Shown piece by piece: positions 52,689 to 61,057 of a stretch of DNA of 64,000 nt; position 1 is the stretch's first letter, and every line of letters begins with the position of its first letter. The stretch spans positions 1 to 64,000 of the forward strand of contig JAIEMP010000015.1 in the NCBI GenBank assembly GCA_019752045.1. Reading direction: 5' to 3'. A program made the translations under genes and the position numbers. This DNA comes from Chitinophagaceae bacterium. Lineage in GTDB: Bacteria; Bacteroidota; Bacteroidia; Chitinophagales; Chitinophagaceae. A model generated the notes under the pieces. The model was not told the origin of the DNA. It saw only the letters and a program-made list of their open reading frames with translations, and did no database searches.

Positions 52689-53258
52689 ATGTTAAAAGCA
52701 AACAATTTCACTATTCTGATGATGATTACTGCATTGCTTTCTTGCAGACGAGATAAAGTTCCCAACTTTAGCCTTCCTCCTTTAACACAAACCGGACAGA
52801 ATACCTTAGGCTTTTTACTGAATGGGAAAGTATGGACAAACTACGGTAAACGTTGTACTATCGCCGGATGCAAAGAAAACAAAGTAACTGCTTATTTATA
52901 CAAGCAGCCAAATGGCGACTTTGACTTTGGTATAGCTGGAGATCATACTTTACGCTCCGATACTACAGATCAATCATTTTATATAACAACTAAAAACATA
53001 ACAACAACGGGAACATTTCAACTCGACTCCAGTCTTAAAAGAAAAATGATCTTTATTGGAAGCAGGTATAACCAGTGGTATCGGGAACATAAAAACATCC
53101 TGCCAGACAAATGCACTGTAACTTTTACCCGCTTCGACACAATCAACAAAATAGTATCCGGAACGTTTACAGGTGTTTTATACAGACCGGGAAATTTAAA
53201 TGACAGTATTAGAATACAGGATGGGCGTTTTGATGCACAATTAGATTACCGCCGATAG
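52689..53258 (+). CDS. DUF6252-like lipoprotein
   Basis: From ATG 52689 the protein has 189 residues with a lipoprotein signal (lipobox LLSC, cysteine about residue 20). The mature N-terminus NTLGFLLNGKVWTNYG is the signature of small Bacteroidota DUF6252-type proteins that display a beta-rich domain outside the cell membrane. Function unknown. ATG 52644 adds 15 non-signal residues and is rejected. Confidence 0.72.
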   Translation: MLKANNFTILMMITALLSCRRDKVPNFSLPPLTQTGQNTLGFLLNGKVWTNYGKRCTIAGCKENKVTAYLYKQPNGDFDFGIAGDHTLRSDTTDQSFYITTKNITTTGTFQLDSSLKRKMIFIGSRYNQWYREHKNILPDKCTVTFTRFDTINKIVSGTFTGVLYRPGNLNDSIRIQDGRFDAQLDYRR

Positions 53259-53334
53259 CTGCAGCCATTATTCAATTAAGTAAAAGCAGAAAAGCATTTA
53301 AAAAAAATATGAATGCTCAATTAAACTTTATTCC

Positions 53335-53354
53335 GTCTGACGAGGGCGTCCGAC
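53335..53354. repeat. REP-like hairpin, copy B
   Basis: GTCTGACG-AGGG-CGTCCGAC: 8-bp stem with one mismatch, loop AGGG; matches copy A at 52451 in 19 of 20 positions. Confidence 0.6.
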
Positions 53355-53454
53355 GTAAGCCCCTGCTTTCTTATCGTGTACATAAAAAAGCCATCCTTAA
53401 GAATAAGGACGGCGTATTTACCTATAAGAGAACCAACAGTAAGTTGAAATATAT

Positions 53455-53829
53455 TTATAAAGACTGCTCACTCACAATGCGTGAAGAACCGTCGTTGTTT
53501 TTTTGTTTGATGCGGTAGTATTTTTTGGCGTTTGTCTGTTTTATTTTAAAAGAGTAGCTGAAAAACTGATCGGTAGAAAAACCTCCCAGCAGAACAGCTT
53601 CGGTTTTGTAGTTGAGCTGATCGATACTGCTTTCAATTTCATAATACACTTCTTTGGGTTCTGCAAGGGCTTTCCATTGCAAAACGGTAAAGTTGCCTTT
53701 TTGCTGAAACTGTATATCAAAAACCTTTGGCCATGTTATAAGTGAAACTGGGGTACTGTCAGAAGCTCCTGCTTTGAGAAACAGGATGATCATAAAGAAT
53801 GTCAATAAGGATACAATGTTCGTTTTCAT
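53455..53829 (-). CDS. Small secreted Fn3-like protein
   Basis: From ATG 53829 the protein has 124 residues with a signal peptide (about 1-26). The mature part resembles the Fn3-like beta domain that precedes T9SS sorting signals: FTVLQWKALAEPKEVYYEIESS ... AKKYYRIKQKNNDGSSRIV. No sorting domain follows, so it may be a free domain or a remnant. Single gene. Confidence 0.65.
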   Translation of the reverse strand: MKTNIVSLLTFFMIILFLKAGASDSTPVSLITWPKVFDIQFQQKGNFTVLQWKALAEPKEVYYEIESSIDQLNYKTEAVLLGGFSTDQFFSYSFKIKQTNAKKYYRIKQKNNDGSSRIVSEQSL

Positions 53830-54147
53830 ATAATCAAAATAAAAAGTCAACCTTGGGCATAGGATTGGCTATACTTTTCAAGAGGAATTGGCGGGCTTTC
53901 GGATAAGAGATTGAAAGGGGGAACTGAAAATCGGGTGAGATGTAAATTTTGGGTCCGGATTCAATTCGTTCAGTAAAAATACGGTCTTCTTTCACTAAAA
54001 CAAATTATTCCGTAACTATTTTTTTTGCTGTTCATTTTTAGGGTTCTAAGTATTAGAATATTATTACCTGCAACTTCATGTAGTTTCAATGGCAATCTCT
54101 CAGATATAACAGCAAAGCTGAAAGGATGAAGGTGAAGACTAACAAAA

Positions 54148-54170
54148 AAATCCCGCTGTTAACGGGATTT
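54148..54170 (-). terminator. Terminator of the partial tRNA-Arg copy
   Basis: Hairpin AAATCCCG-CTGTTAA-CGGGATTT; minus strand continues TTTTTTTG. Nearly identical to 54490-54512, so it belongs to the duplicated unit. Confidence 0.8.
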
Positions 54171-54178
54171 GATTTTTG

Positions 54179-54255
54179 TGAACCGGATTGGATTCGAACC
54201 AATGACCCTCCCGATTAGAAATCGGGATGCTCTATCCCATTGAGCTGATCAACGA
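54179..54255 (-). pseudogene. tRNA-Arg(UCU)-like copy lacking acceptor 5' strand
   Basis: Read from 54255 down: D-stem GCTC/GAGC, anticodon arm CCCGA-TTTCTAA-TCGGG (anticodon UCU), variable loop, T-arm ATTGG-TTCGAAT-CCAAT and 3' acceptor strand CCGGTTC. The presumptive 5' acceptor strand (TCGTTGA) cannot pair with it: only two or three wobble or single matches. The GIY-YIG nuclease stop codon (TAG) lies in the D-loop. Variable loop, T-arm and terminator are near-identical to the intact tRNA at 54522-54595. Likely a displaced tRNA fragment. Confidence 0.7.
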
Positions 54256-54483
54256 TTCAATATATCTTCTGCTTTTCATCTTTTTGATTTGTCGCTCTCT
54301 TGTTCTGGCTTCTGCCAAGGTTACATACATTTCTTTATAAACTAACACCCATGGAGTGCCAGTACTCGTAAACTTCTCTTTTCCCCTATTGTGGTCGTGT
54401 AAACGTCGTTCAAAATCTGTTGTTGAACCAACATAATACTTACTAAGTTTTGAGCTGAATAATATGTAGCAAAAGCTGGGCAT
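54232..54483 (-). CDS. GIY-YIG nuclease domain protein (83 aa)
   Basis: Minimal GIY-YIG endonuclease with the GIY-type strand (CYILFSS, residues 5-11), YIG-type strand (YYVGST, about 15-20), conserved arginine (FERRLHDH) and catalytic-glutamate region (TRERQIKKMKSRRYIESLI). It is about 83 residues, normal for stand-alone GIY-YIG proteins. A longer frame from 54552 begins M-V-I-G-S-N-P-I-R, which merely translates the tRNA-Arg T-arm, so it is not used. The stop lies within the D-loop of the partial tRNA copy. Context suggests a tRNA-associated mobile nuclease. Confidence 0.85.
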   Translation of the reverse strand: MPSFCYILFSSKLSKYYVGSTTDFERRLHDHNRGKEKFTSTGTPWVLVYKEMYVTLAEARTRERQIKKMKSRRYIESLISSMG

Positions 54484-54489
54484 ATAAAA

Positions 54490-54512
54490 AAATCCCGCTG
54501 TTGACGGGATTT
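54490..54512 (-). terminator. Terminator of tRNA-Arg
   Basis: Hairpin AAATCCCG-CTGTTGA-CGGGATTT directly after the intact tRNA, before the nuclease gene. Confidence 0.8.
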
Positions 54513-54521
54513 TGTTTTTTG

Positions 54522-54595
54522 TGATCCGGATTGGATTCGAACCAATGACCACCAGCTTAGAAGGCTGATGCTCTATCCAACTGAGCTACCGGACC
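54522..54595 (-). tRNA. tRNA-Arg(UCU)
   Basis: Full cloverleaf (74 nt): acceptor GGTCCGG/CCGGATC, D-arm GCTC/GAGC, anticodon arm TCAGC-CTTCTAA-GCTGG with anticodon TCT at 34-36 (AGA/AGG codons), T-arm ATTGG-TTCGAAT-CCAAT, discriminator A. No CCA encoded. Promoter TATCTTTG at 54617-54624, terminator at 54490-54512. Confidence 0.95.
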
Positions 54596-54616
54596 AGCTT
54601 TTTGATTAAGAGGCAG

Positions 54617-54624
54617 CAAAGATA
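54617..54624 (-). promoter_or_regulatory. -7 promoter element of tRNA-Arg
   Basis: Minus-strand TATCTTTG fits TAnnTTTG, 22 nt before the tRNA 5' end. Confidence 0.5.
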
Positions 54625-54658
54625 ATTTTTAGTACCATTGCATCCAAACCTATTGTGC

Positions 54659-55336
54659 ATGGATGTTCAGATAGAAGCCAGCTGGAAAGATGAACTGAAA
54701 CAGGAGTTTACCAAAGCTTATTTTCAGCAGATTGTTGCATTTCTGAAAACAGAAAAAATTCAAGGCAAAACCATCTATCCGCCGGGCTCACTCATCTTTA
54801 ATGCGTTTACACAAACTCCGTTTGATCGGGTAAAAGTAGTCATCATCGGACAAGACCCTTATCACGGGCCGGGTCAGGCACACGGTCTAAGTTTTTCTGT
54901 ACCCGATGGTATACAGCCTCCGCCATCGCTGGTAAATATTTATAAAGAAATTGAAAGTGATATGGGTGTGGGAATGCCTGCACAGCAAGGAAACCTCAGC
55001 AAATGGGCACAACAGGGTGTGTTATTATTAAATGCTTTTTTAACAGTGCGTGCCAACGAAGCTGCCAGTCACTCAAAAATTGGTTGGGAAAATTTTACCA
55101 ATGCAGTGATTCAAAAGATATCAGACAATAAAAAAGGTGTTGTGTTTTTATTATGGGGAAAATTTGCACAGGAAAAACAACGGTTGATTGATGAAACCAA
55201 ACATCATGTACTGAAAGCAGCACACCCCTCTCCGCTCAGCGCATACAATGGCTTTTTTGGTTGCAAACATTTTTCAAAGACCAATGAATTATTACTGAAC
55301 CAGGGATATGATCCCATAGACTGGAAATTACCATGA
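54659..55336 (+). CDS. ung: Uracil-DNA glycosylase
   Basis: Family I UDG, the first step of base-excision repair, removing uracil from DNA. It has the water-activating loop GQDPYHGPGQAHGLSFSV (about 61-78) with catalytic aspartate and the minor-groove HPSPLS loop (about 186-191). From ATG 54659 it has 225 residues, full length. Its stop overlaps the plsC start by ATGA. ATG 54638 adds seven residues and is not chosen. Confidence 0.96.
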   Translation: MDVQIEASWKDELKQEFTKAYFQQIVAFLKTEKIQGKTIYPPGSLIFNAFTQTPFDRVKVVIIGQDPYHGPGQAHGLSFSVPDGIQPPPSLVNIYKEIESDMGVGMPAQQGNLSKWAQQGVLLLNAFLTVRANEAASHSKIGWENFTNAVIQKISDNKKGVVFLLWGKFAQEKQRLIDETKHHVLKAAHPSPLSAYNGFFGCKHFSKTNELLLNQGYDPIDWKLP

Positions 55337-56076
55337 CCATTGTAAAAAATATATTAGGTCGTTTTTTTGCTTTCTGGGCATTGCTATGGTTTGTAGTAAC
55401 CATGCTGCTTATTTTATTGCCAACATGGCTGCTCGGTTTGGTAAAAGAACCCAGACGCACCGTTCTCTTTATTCAGCTTTCAAGAATATGGATGGGTGTT
55501 TGGTTACCGCTGGCAGGCATCCGGTTAAAAATAAAGGGCCGGGAAAAATTTAAGCAACATGAAAATTATGTAGTGGTGTGCAATCACAATTCATTTATGG
55601 ATGTGCCTGTTACATCGCCGGGCATTCCAAGCGGCAACAAAACAATTGCTAAAATAGAAATGGCAAAAATCCCCCTGTTTGGTATTGTATACAGAAGAGG
55701 AAGTGTACTGGTTGACAGAAAAAGTGAAGAAAGCAGATTAAAGAGTTATGCGTACATGAAAAAAGTGCTGGACATAGGATTGCATATGTGCATCTATCCG
55801 GAGGGTACACGTAATAAAACCGACCAGCCACTTAAAGAATTTAAAGAAGGTGCATTTCGTTTAGCTATTGAAACAAAGAAGCCAATCATCCCTGCTGTAC
55901 TCTTTAATACCCGGAATGTTTTACCACAGCATAAAACCTTTTATTTCTGGCCCTCTGCTATTGAAATGCATTTTCTTGATCCTGTTGAAACTCACAATCT
56001 GGAAACAAAGGATGTAAAAGCTTTGAAAGAAAAAGTATTTTCTATGATGTGGAACTACATCGAACAAAACAAATAG
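55333..56076 (+). CDS. 1-acyl-sn-glycerol-3-phosphate acyltransferase (PlsC-like)
   Basis: The 247-residue LPLAT acyltransferase makes phosphatidic acid or acylates a related lysophospholipid at the inner membrane. N-terminal membrane helix (about 12-32), catalytic NHNSFMD (HX4D, about 84-90), and a YPEGTRNKT motif (about 155-163). It is translationally coupled to ung by an ATGA overlap. Confidence 0.92.
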   Translation: MTIVKNILGRFFAFWALLWFVVTMLLILLPTWLLGLVKEPRRTVLFIQLSRIWMGVWLPLAGIRLKIKGREKFKQHENYVVVCNHNSFMDVPVTSPGIPSGNKTIAKIEMAKIPLFGIVYRRGSVLVDRKSEESRLKSYAYMKKVLDIGLHMCIYPEGTRNKTDQPLKEFKEGAFRLAIETKKPIIPAVLFNTRNVLPQHKTFYFWPSAIEMHFLDPVETHNLETKDVKALKEKVFSMMWNYIEQNK

Positions 56077-56088
56077 CTTCTCGCTTTT

Positions 56089-58887
56089 TTATTGCTGCAG
56101 ATTATAAAAGAACCTGGTGCGGTTAATACGGAGATCTCTTAACAAACCCGATTTTGGATTGATAGTAATATTGAACGAACGGTAAAGCCCAACCGGTGTT
56201 ACATTAATTGATAACTGCCAGCAGTGCAAATCTCTTGAAATGGAGGTTGTTAAATACTGCAGTTGTTTGGTTTTAAGATCATAAGTACCGTTTAACTGTA
56301 CTTTCCATTTTTCAGTAAGGTTAAAATCTCCGTTGAAGTTGATGGATTGTGTAAGCAGTGTTTCAAAACCGGAATAATCTCTCTTTAACTGCCGGTTGAG
56401 TTGAAGTGAGTAAGCCAGGTTTACACTCCACGGAATATTAAAATCTGCAAACTCTGCCGGGTTGTTTTGTATGGCGCCCATTTCCCTGCTGTTATCATTC
56501 CCATCTCTTTGATCCTTTAAGTACTGCTCTTTTTCTTTCTGCTTTTTTTCATCTTTCGGTTTACTCTTAAACTGTGTGTTTACTGAAATAAACCCACTGG
56601 TAAAACGACCCAATGAAAATTTTTGATTGTTGCCCTGCCAGGTATAAATATTTTTTCGGAAACCTGTCTTAGGATCTAACTGGTAAGGCGTAATATTAGC
56701 TCCCGCTGTTAAACTGATTTTATCAAACAAATTACTTCTGAGATATAAATTAAAATCGCTCAGTGCAAAAGAGTCGGCCAGTAAGTTATAACCGGTACTG
56801 ATTCCAAACCCATCAATCAACCGAATCTTTTTTGTTGCCTCAGCACTGGTATCTTTTTTATCTTTTACTTTCAACTCCAGATTATTATCCAACGTAAAAC
56901 TTACAAAACCAGACTTCCCTTCTGCAAGTCCGCCGTAAAGAGAGCCATCATATTTATTAAACCGGTATTGAGTACCTGCCGAATCAATCTGTGCTGTATA
57001 CCATTGGTCTTTTGCCAGATCGGGTTTATAACTGAGGCCAATGGTTGGCCGCACCACATGTCGCAGAGCCTGTGCTCCTGTTTTCTTTTTAAAATTCAAC
57101 GTACCAAATAATGCCGTGCTGAAGTTTAATCCAAAGCTCATTTGCCTGCCTGCATAAAATCCTTTATTTACAATAGTGTCTACTTTGTTTGTTACCGGAT
57201 TCCATACACGTGTAAACTGTTGTGCATACCATGTTTCATCATAACTGATAGCGGGACCAACCTGCAACGGTCCTAATGGTGGCAGCGATAACTGAATGGG
57301 AATACTGTGACGGGCACCCCACTGAAATGTATCAATGAGTTGTTTAACGCTGAATGCACTGTCGTAAAATGCAAATTGATTACGAAAGCTTCCATTATAA
57401 GACACGCCTAATTTTTCGTACCACTTAGGTGTACCTACAAATTCTTTTTTCTGAAACGGATACAAGGTATTCACTGTAAAACCAACATCGGGCAGGTTTA
57501 CATTAAACAAACGGCTGAGCGTATTTTGAGAGTGATTGGCACTCACCGTTAAATTAAAGGGTTTACCCTGCCATGTTCGTTGATAGGCGATGGAAGAATT
57601 GAGCTGATTATTAAAATTTTGCTGTGCATTATTCGGAAAAAACCGATTGAACAAACTGGTGGCCACGTTTACACTTGCGCTAAAGGTTTGGCCGGGTCTT
57701 GCTTTACTGTCTACACTATGATTCCATTGTACAGCAAAGTTTCGACTGGGCGGAACATAATCGGGATCGCCTTTAAACCCAAACTTATTGTTCATAAAGC
57801 TGAGATTAAATGCACCGCTGTAACGGTATCGTTTCCGGTAAGAGGGCGAAAGAAAAAGATTATAAGATCCGTACGAATATATATTGGCACGGATGCTTGC
57901 ATCCCATATTTCACCAAAGGTTTTGTAATAACCCAAACCTTCTAAACCAAAACCAAGCTGTTCATTGGCAACAGGTGTTGGGGGAAGCAAACCCGTTCTG
58001 CGTCCTTGTTTCATCGGGAACAAACCAAATGGCAAACCAACGGGAATAGGAACTCCTTCAAATTCCGGACGGATTAAACCTGTTACCGCCATCTTTTCAC
58101 TGATGAATTTTACTTTGCCTGTTCTGAAAGCAAAATGCGGCGTATCATAGTTACAGGATGTAAACCTGGCTTTGGCTGCAAAAAAAACAGACGGGCTGAT
58201 GCGTTTCACCTTTTCTCCATAAATAAACATCTCACCTTCCTGTGTATATGTTCCTATAGTTAAACCACGTTGAGTTTTAAAATTATAACGGATGGTATCG
58301 GATGTAAATGCACTTTCGCCCTGTTTAAATGCAGGCACACCTATTGGTTTATTGGCTGAATCTCTGATACTGTATGCTGTAAGAATTTGTGATGGCTGAT
58401 CTAACTGAATGATGGCTGCATCCAGACTGATGTCTTTAAACTTAACCGAAGCTTTATTATAGAGATACACTTTTTGCCCCGGTATATCAATCAGCATTGA
58501 ATCTTCTGCTTCAAAATCAACCGGCGCATCAATCGAATCTTTTGAAATTTTTAAATTGAAAGAATCAATTTTTTGTACAGTTGAATCCCTGTTTTTAACT
58601 GTATCAATTTTGTTTATAGAATCCTTTGAGGAAGGCACCGTATCATTTAACATTTTGTTTACTGATGCGGGAGCAGGTGCATTTTGCAGCAACTGAGGTT
58701 TTACTTTATTTGATTTTTTCTGTGCAGGTACAGGTGTTGTATCATTTGCTGCAAATGTTAAAGCTGCAGAAAAAACCGGGGTAAGATGTAATGATGCACG
58801 TACCTGCACCGTTATTCCATAGAGCATAAAAGCCGCAAAGGCAGCTATCAATAAAAATTTATAAGTAACTTTACAGCGTTTAAACAT
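56089..58887 (-). CDS. LptD-like LPS-assembly outer-membrane protein
   Basis: From ATG 58887 the protein has 932 residues: an N-terminal hydrophobic segment (about 8-28), a Q/T/D/K-rich region (about 35-110), an OstA-like jelly-roll (about 115-240) with VYLYNKASVKFKDISLDAAIIQLD, and a large LptD-type barrel ending RTRFFYNLQQ. LptD places LPS in the outer leaflet of the outer membrane with LptE. Bacteroidota LptD is divergent; the assignment rests on layout. It is divergent from the amidase gene. ATG 59085 lies within that gene and is not used. Confidence 0.78.
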   Translation of the reverse strand: MFKRCKVTYKFLLIAAFAAFMLYGITVQVRASLHLTPVFSAALTFAANDTTPVPAQKKSNKVKPQLLQNAPAPASVNKMLNDTVPSSKDSINKIDTVKNRDSTVQKIDSFNLKISKDSIDAPVDFEAEDSMLIDIPGQKVYLYNKASVKFKDISLDAAIIQLDQPSQILTAYSIRDSANKPIGVPAFKQGESAFTSDTIRYNFKTQRGLTIGTYTQEGEMFIYGEKVKRISPSVFFAAKARFTSCNYDTPHFAFRTGKVKFISEKMAVTGLIRPEFEGVPIPVGLPFGLFPMKQGRRTGLLPPTPVANEQLGFGLEGLGYYKTFGEIWDASIRANIYSYGSYNLFLSPSYRKRYRYSGAFNLSFMNNKFGFKGDPDYVPPSRNFAVQWNHSVDSKARPGQTFSASVNVATSLFNRFFPNNAQQNFNNQLNSSIAYQRTWQGKPFNLTVSANHSQNTLSRLFNVNLPDVGFTVNTLYPFQKKEFVGTPKWYEKLGVSYNGSFRNQFAFYDSAFSVKQLIDTFQWGARHSIPIQLSLPPLGPLQVGPAISYDETWYAQQFTRVWNPVTNKVDTIVNKGFYAGRQMSFGLNFSTALFGTLNFKKKTGAQALRHVVRPTIGLSYKPDLAKDQWYTAQIDSAGTQYRFNKYDGSLYGGLAEGKSGFVSFTLDNNLELKVKDKKDTSAEATKKIRLIDGFGISTGYNLLADSFALSDFNLYLRSNLFDKISLTAGANITPYQLDPKTGFRKNIYTWQGNNQKFSLGRFTSGFISVNTQFKSKPKDEKKQKEKEQYLKDQRDGNDNSREMGAIQNNPAEFADFNIPWSVNLAYSLQLNRQLKRDYSGFETLLTQSINFNGDFNLTEKWKVQLNGTYDLKTKQLQYLTTSISRDLHCWQLSINVTPVGLYRSFNITINPKSGLLRDLRINRTRFFYNLQQ

Positions 58888-58972
58888 AATGCAGTGTGAC
58901 AAAAATAGCCACAATTGCATTAATGAACTGTGAATGTTCTTGAGAACTGCTAACTCAAAAGAAATTCTAACA

Positions 58973-59941
58973 ATGAATAAAAACTGGTTCCTCGGTATTG
59001 CGTCGCTTTTAATGATCAGTCTGGCTATTCTGTCATTCACAAAAAAATCCAACCCGGTACAATCGGCAGCAAGGATCAGAACCATTGTGGTAGATGCCGG
59101 CCATGGTTTCAGGGGTACAATTGGTGCAAGACATGGGTCTTTTGGTTCTGAAATTTCCGAAGATCAGATTTCATACGAAGTAACCAAACGAATTGTAGAG
59201 CAGTTAAAGAAAGAATTGCCCGATGTAAAGATTCTTGAGTCGAGACCAACCGAGTATTTTGTAGAAAACAAAGCAAGGGCTGAGTATGCCAACAGTAATA
59301 AAGGCGATCTGTTTGTTTCTATCCACTGCAATTTTGTTCCCAAACTGCGTGAAGTAAGAAGAGAAGGCACCAGAACCGAAACCTATTATACGTATACGGG
59401 TAAAGGTAAAAAAAGAAAAAAAGTAAAACGCACCCGGCAGGTTCCCATCTACAAAACATATTATCACGCCAATCCTGCACACGGAACAGAAACCTATGTG
59501 TTTGCGGCACATAAAACAGACGACAAAGAAGATTTTATTCTTGAAAACGGAGATGTATTTCAAAATGAAAAAGACGACAGTACAATTAATGCAGACATTG
59601 ATGATCCAATTGTAAAACAACGAGTAGCACTCTGGACCAAGCAATTCTTTTCAAGCAGTGTAAAGCTGGCATCAATTGTTGAAGAAGAGTTTGTAAACAT
59701 TGGCAGGTTCAGTCGTGGTGTTAAACAAAGGCAAAAAGGAATTTGGGTTTTACAGGCAACTGCAATGCCCAGCATATTAATAGAACTGGGCTTTCTCTCT
59801 CACCGCCCCGAAGAAGAATTTTTAATGAGCCCCGAAGGCCAGCAACAAATGGCCGAAAGTATTACAAAATCAATTAAACGTTACAAAGAACTGGTTGATA
59901 AAGGTCCAACCGTTCAGCAAACAAGTAACGGTGCCCGTTGA
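58973..59941 (+). CDS. N-acetylmuramoyl-L-alanine amidase (Amidase_3)
   Basis: The 322-residue zinc amidase cleaves the lactyl bond between MurNAc and L-Ala in peptidoglycan. N-terminal membrane/signal segment (about 6-25), then IVVDAGHGFRGT (zinc histidine, about 37-48) and VSIHCN (about 114-119), and the C-terminal PSILIELGFLSHRPEEEFL (zinc/catalytic glutamate). A basic insertion (KGKKRKKVKRTRQ) lies within the catalytic domain. ATG 58973 is chosen because 58934 adds 13 residues before the signal segment. Confidence 0.93.
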   Translation: MNKNWFLGIASLLMISLAILSFTKKSNPVQSAARIRTIVVDAGHGFRGTIGARHGSFGSEISEDQISYEVTKRIVEQLKKELPDVKILESRPTEYFVENKARAEYANSNKGDLFVSIHCNFVPKLREVRREGTRTETYYTYTGKGKKRKKVKRTRQVPIYKTYYHANPAHGTETYVFAAHKTDDKEDFILENGDVFQNEKDDSTINADIDDPIVKQRVALWTKQFFSSSVKLASIVEEEFVNIGRFSRGVKQRQKGIWVLQATAMPSILIELGFLSHRPEEEFLMSPEGQQQMAESITKSIKRYKELVDKGPTVQQTSNGAR

Positions 59942-60065
59942 TCTGAAAAAAGCGATTTTAACATGCGTTTGGGCAGATCTTCATTGCGGGGGATAAACAT
60001 TTCTTATTTTTGACCGGCACTGAGCAATCTTATCACTGCTCAAGTGAAAAACGCAATACAATCAG

Positions 60066-61052
60066 ATGAATATTTCTAATGAAACGAAAGTAGGTGCTCT
60101 TACTGTCATTGCCGTTACCCTGTTGGTGCTGGGCTTTAATTTTTTAAAGGGTAAGAGTCTGCTTAAGAAATCGAATGTGATTTATGCCCGCTTCAGTGAT
60201 GTGGGTCCGCTTGAAATTTCAAACCTGGTTAAAATAAAAGGTTTCCGCATAGGCAATGTGTATAAGATTGATAATTTTGATAAGGATGTAAGTGAAGTGA
60301 TTGTAACCATTAACCTGCTGGAAGAAGTGAACATTCCTAAAAATTCAGTAGCTATTATCAACAGCAGTTTAACCGGCAACTCATCCATCAGCATTCTTCC
60401 CGGCAATGCAACTACGTTTTTGGCAAAAGGCGATACACTTCTCAGCAGCACTAATCCTGATATTCTATCGAAAGTAATGGGCAGTGTTGATCCTGTAATG
60501 GCCAATATTAAACAGGCCGTTGATTCGTTAAAATTAGTACTGAGCAATCTCAATAGTGTGTTTGATGAAGGAACAAAAGCAAACCTGAAAGCTGTGATTG
60601 CCAACTTAAAAACATCCTCCAACAACCTCTCTGTTTTATTGAATACAAAAGACGGAGCCATGGCAAAAACGCTGAACAATGTAGAAACATTTACCAGCAA
60701 CCTCAACGGGAACAACGAGAAAATCAATGCAACAGTTGACAATCTGAAAAACACATCGCAAAAATTATCTGAAATTGAAATAAAAGAAACCGTTACCAAA
60801 CTGAACAATACCATTGCACAACTGCAGGGCATAATGGAAAAAGCCAACTCCGGCAATGGAACCCTGGGTATGCTCATTAATGACCCAAGGCTTTACAACA
60901 ATCTGCAAAATACCAGCAGGAGTTTAAATATTTTGCTCGATGATCTGAAACTGCATCCCAAACGATACATCAGCTTCTCGGTTTTTGGTAAAAAAGATAA
61001 AAGTGAACCGCTGAAAGCACCGCTGGCCGACAGTATTAACAATCAAAAATAA
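60066..61052 (+). CDS. MlaD/MCE-domain protein
   Basis: The 328-residue protein has one N-terminal membrane helix (about 8-27), an MCE domain (about 35-115: NVIYARFSDVGPLEISNLVKIKGFRIGNV) and a long helical, coiled region rich in N and K. MlaD-type proteins carry phospholipids between membranes as part of an ABC transporter. No MlaE/MlaF gene is seen in the window. It is followed by the OstA-like gene 5 nt downstream, so both are one transcript. Confidence 0.88.
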   Translation: MNISNETKVGALTVIAVTLLVLGFNFLKGKSLLKKSNVIYARFSDVGPLEISNLVKIKGFRIGNVYKIDNFDKDVSEVIVTINLLEEVNIPKNSVAIINSSLTGNSSISILPGNATTFLAKGDTLLSSTNPDILSKVMGSVDPVMANIKQAVDSLKLVLSNLNSVFDEGTKANLKAVIANLKTSSNNLSVLLNTKDGAMAKTLNNVETFTSNLNGNNEKINATVDNLKNTSQKLSEIEIKETVTKLNNTIAQLQGIMEKANSGNGTLGMLINDPRLYNNLQNTSRSLNILLDDLKLHPKRYISFSVFGKKDKSEPLKAPLADSINNQK

Positions 61053-61057
61053 ATTAC

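Noticed and set aside
53855-54140. Gene between the Fn3-like gene and the tRNA-Arg fragment
   Set aside because: No open frame on either strand, no clear promoter; nothing that I can support in this 290-nt stretch.
54232-54552. Longer GIY-YIG frame beginning M-V-I-G-S-N-P-I-R
   Set aside because: The extra 23 residues translate the T-arm of the intact tRNA-Arg plus its terminator. The protein start at 54483 fits the GIY-YIG domain and avoids this.
58934-59085. Overlap of extended LptD-like frame with the amidase gene
   Set aside because: The extension to 59085 lacks signal-peptide features; ATG 58887 restores a normal divergent gap.
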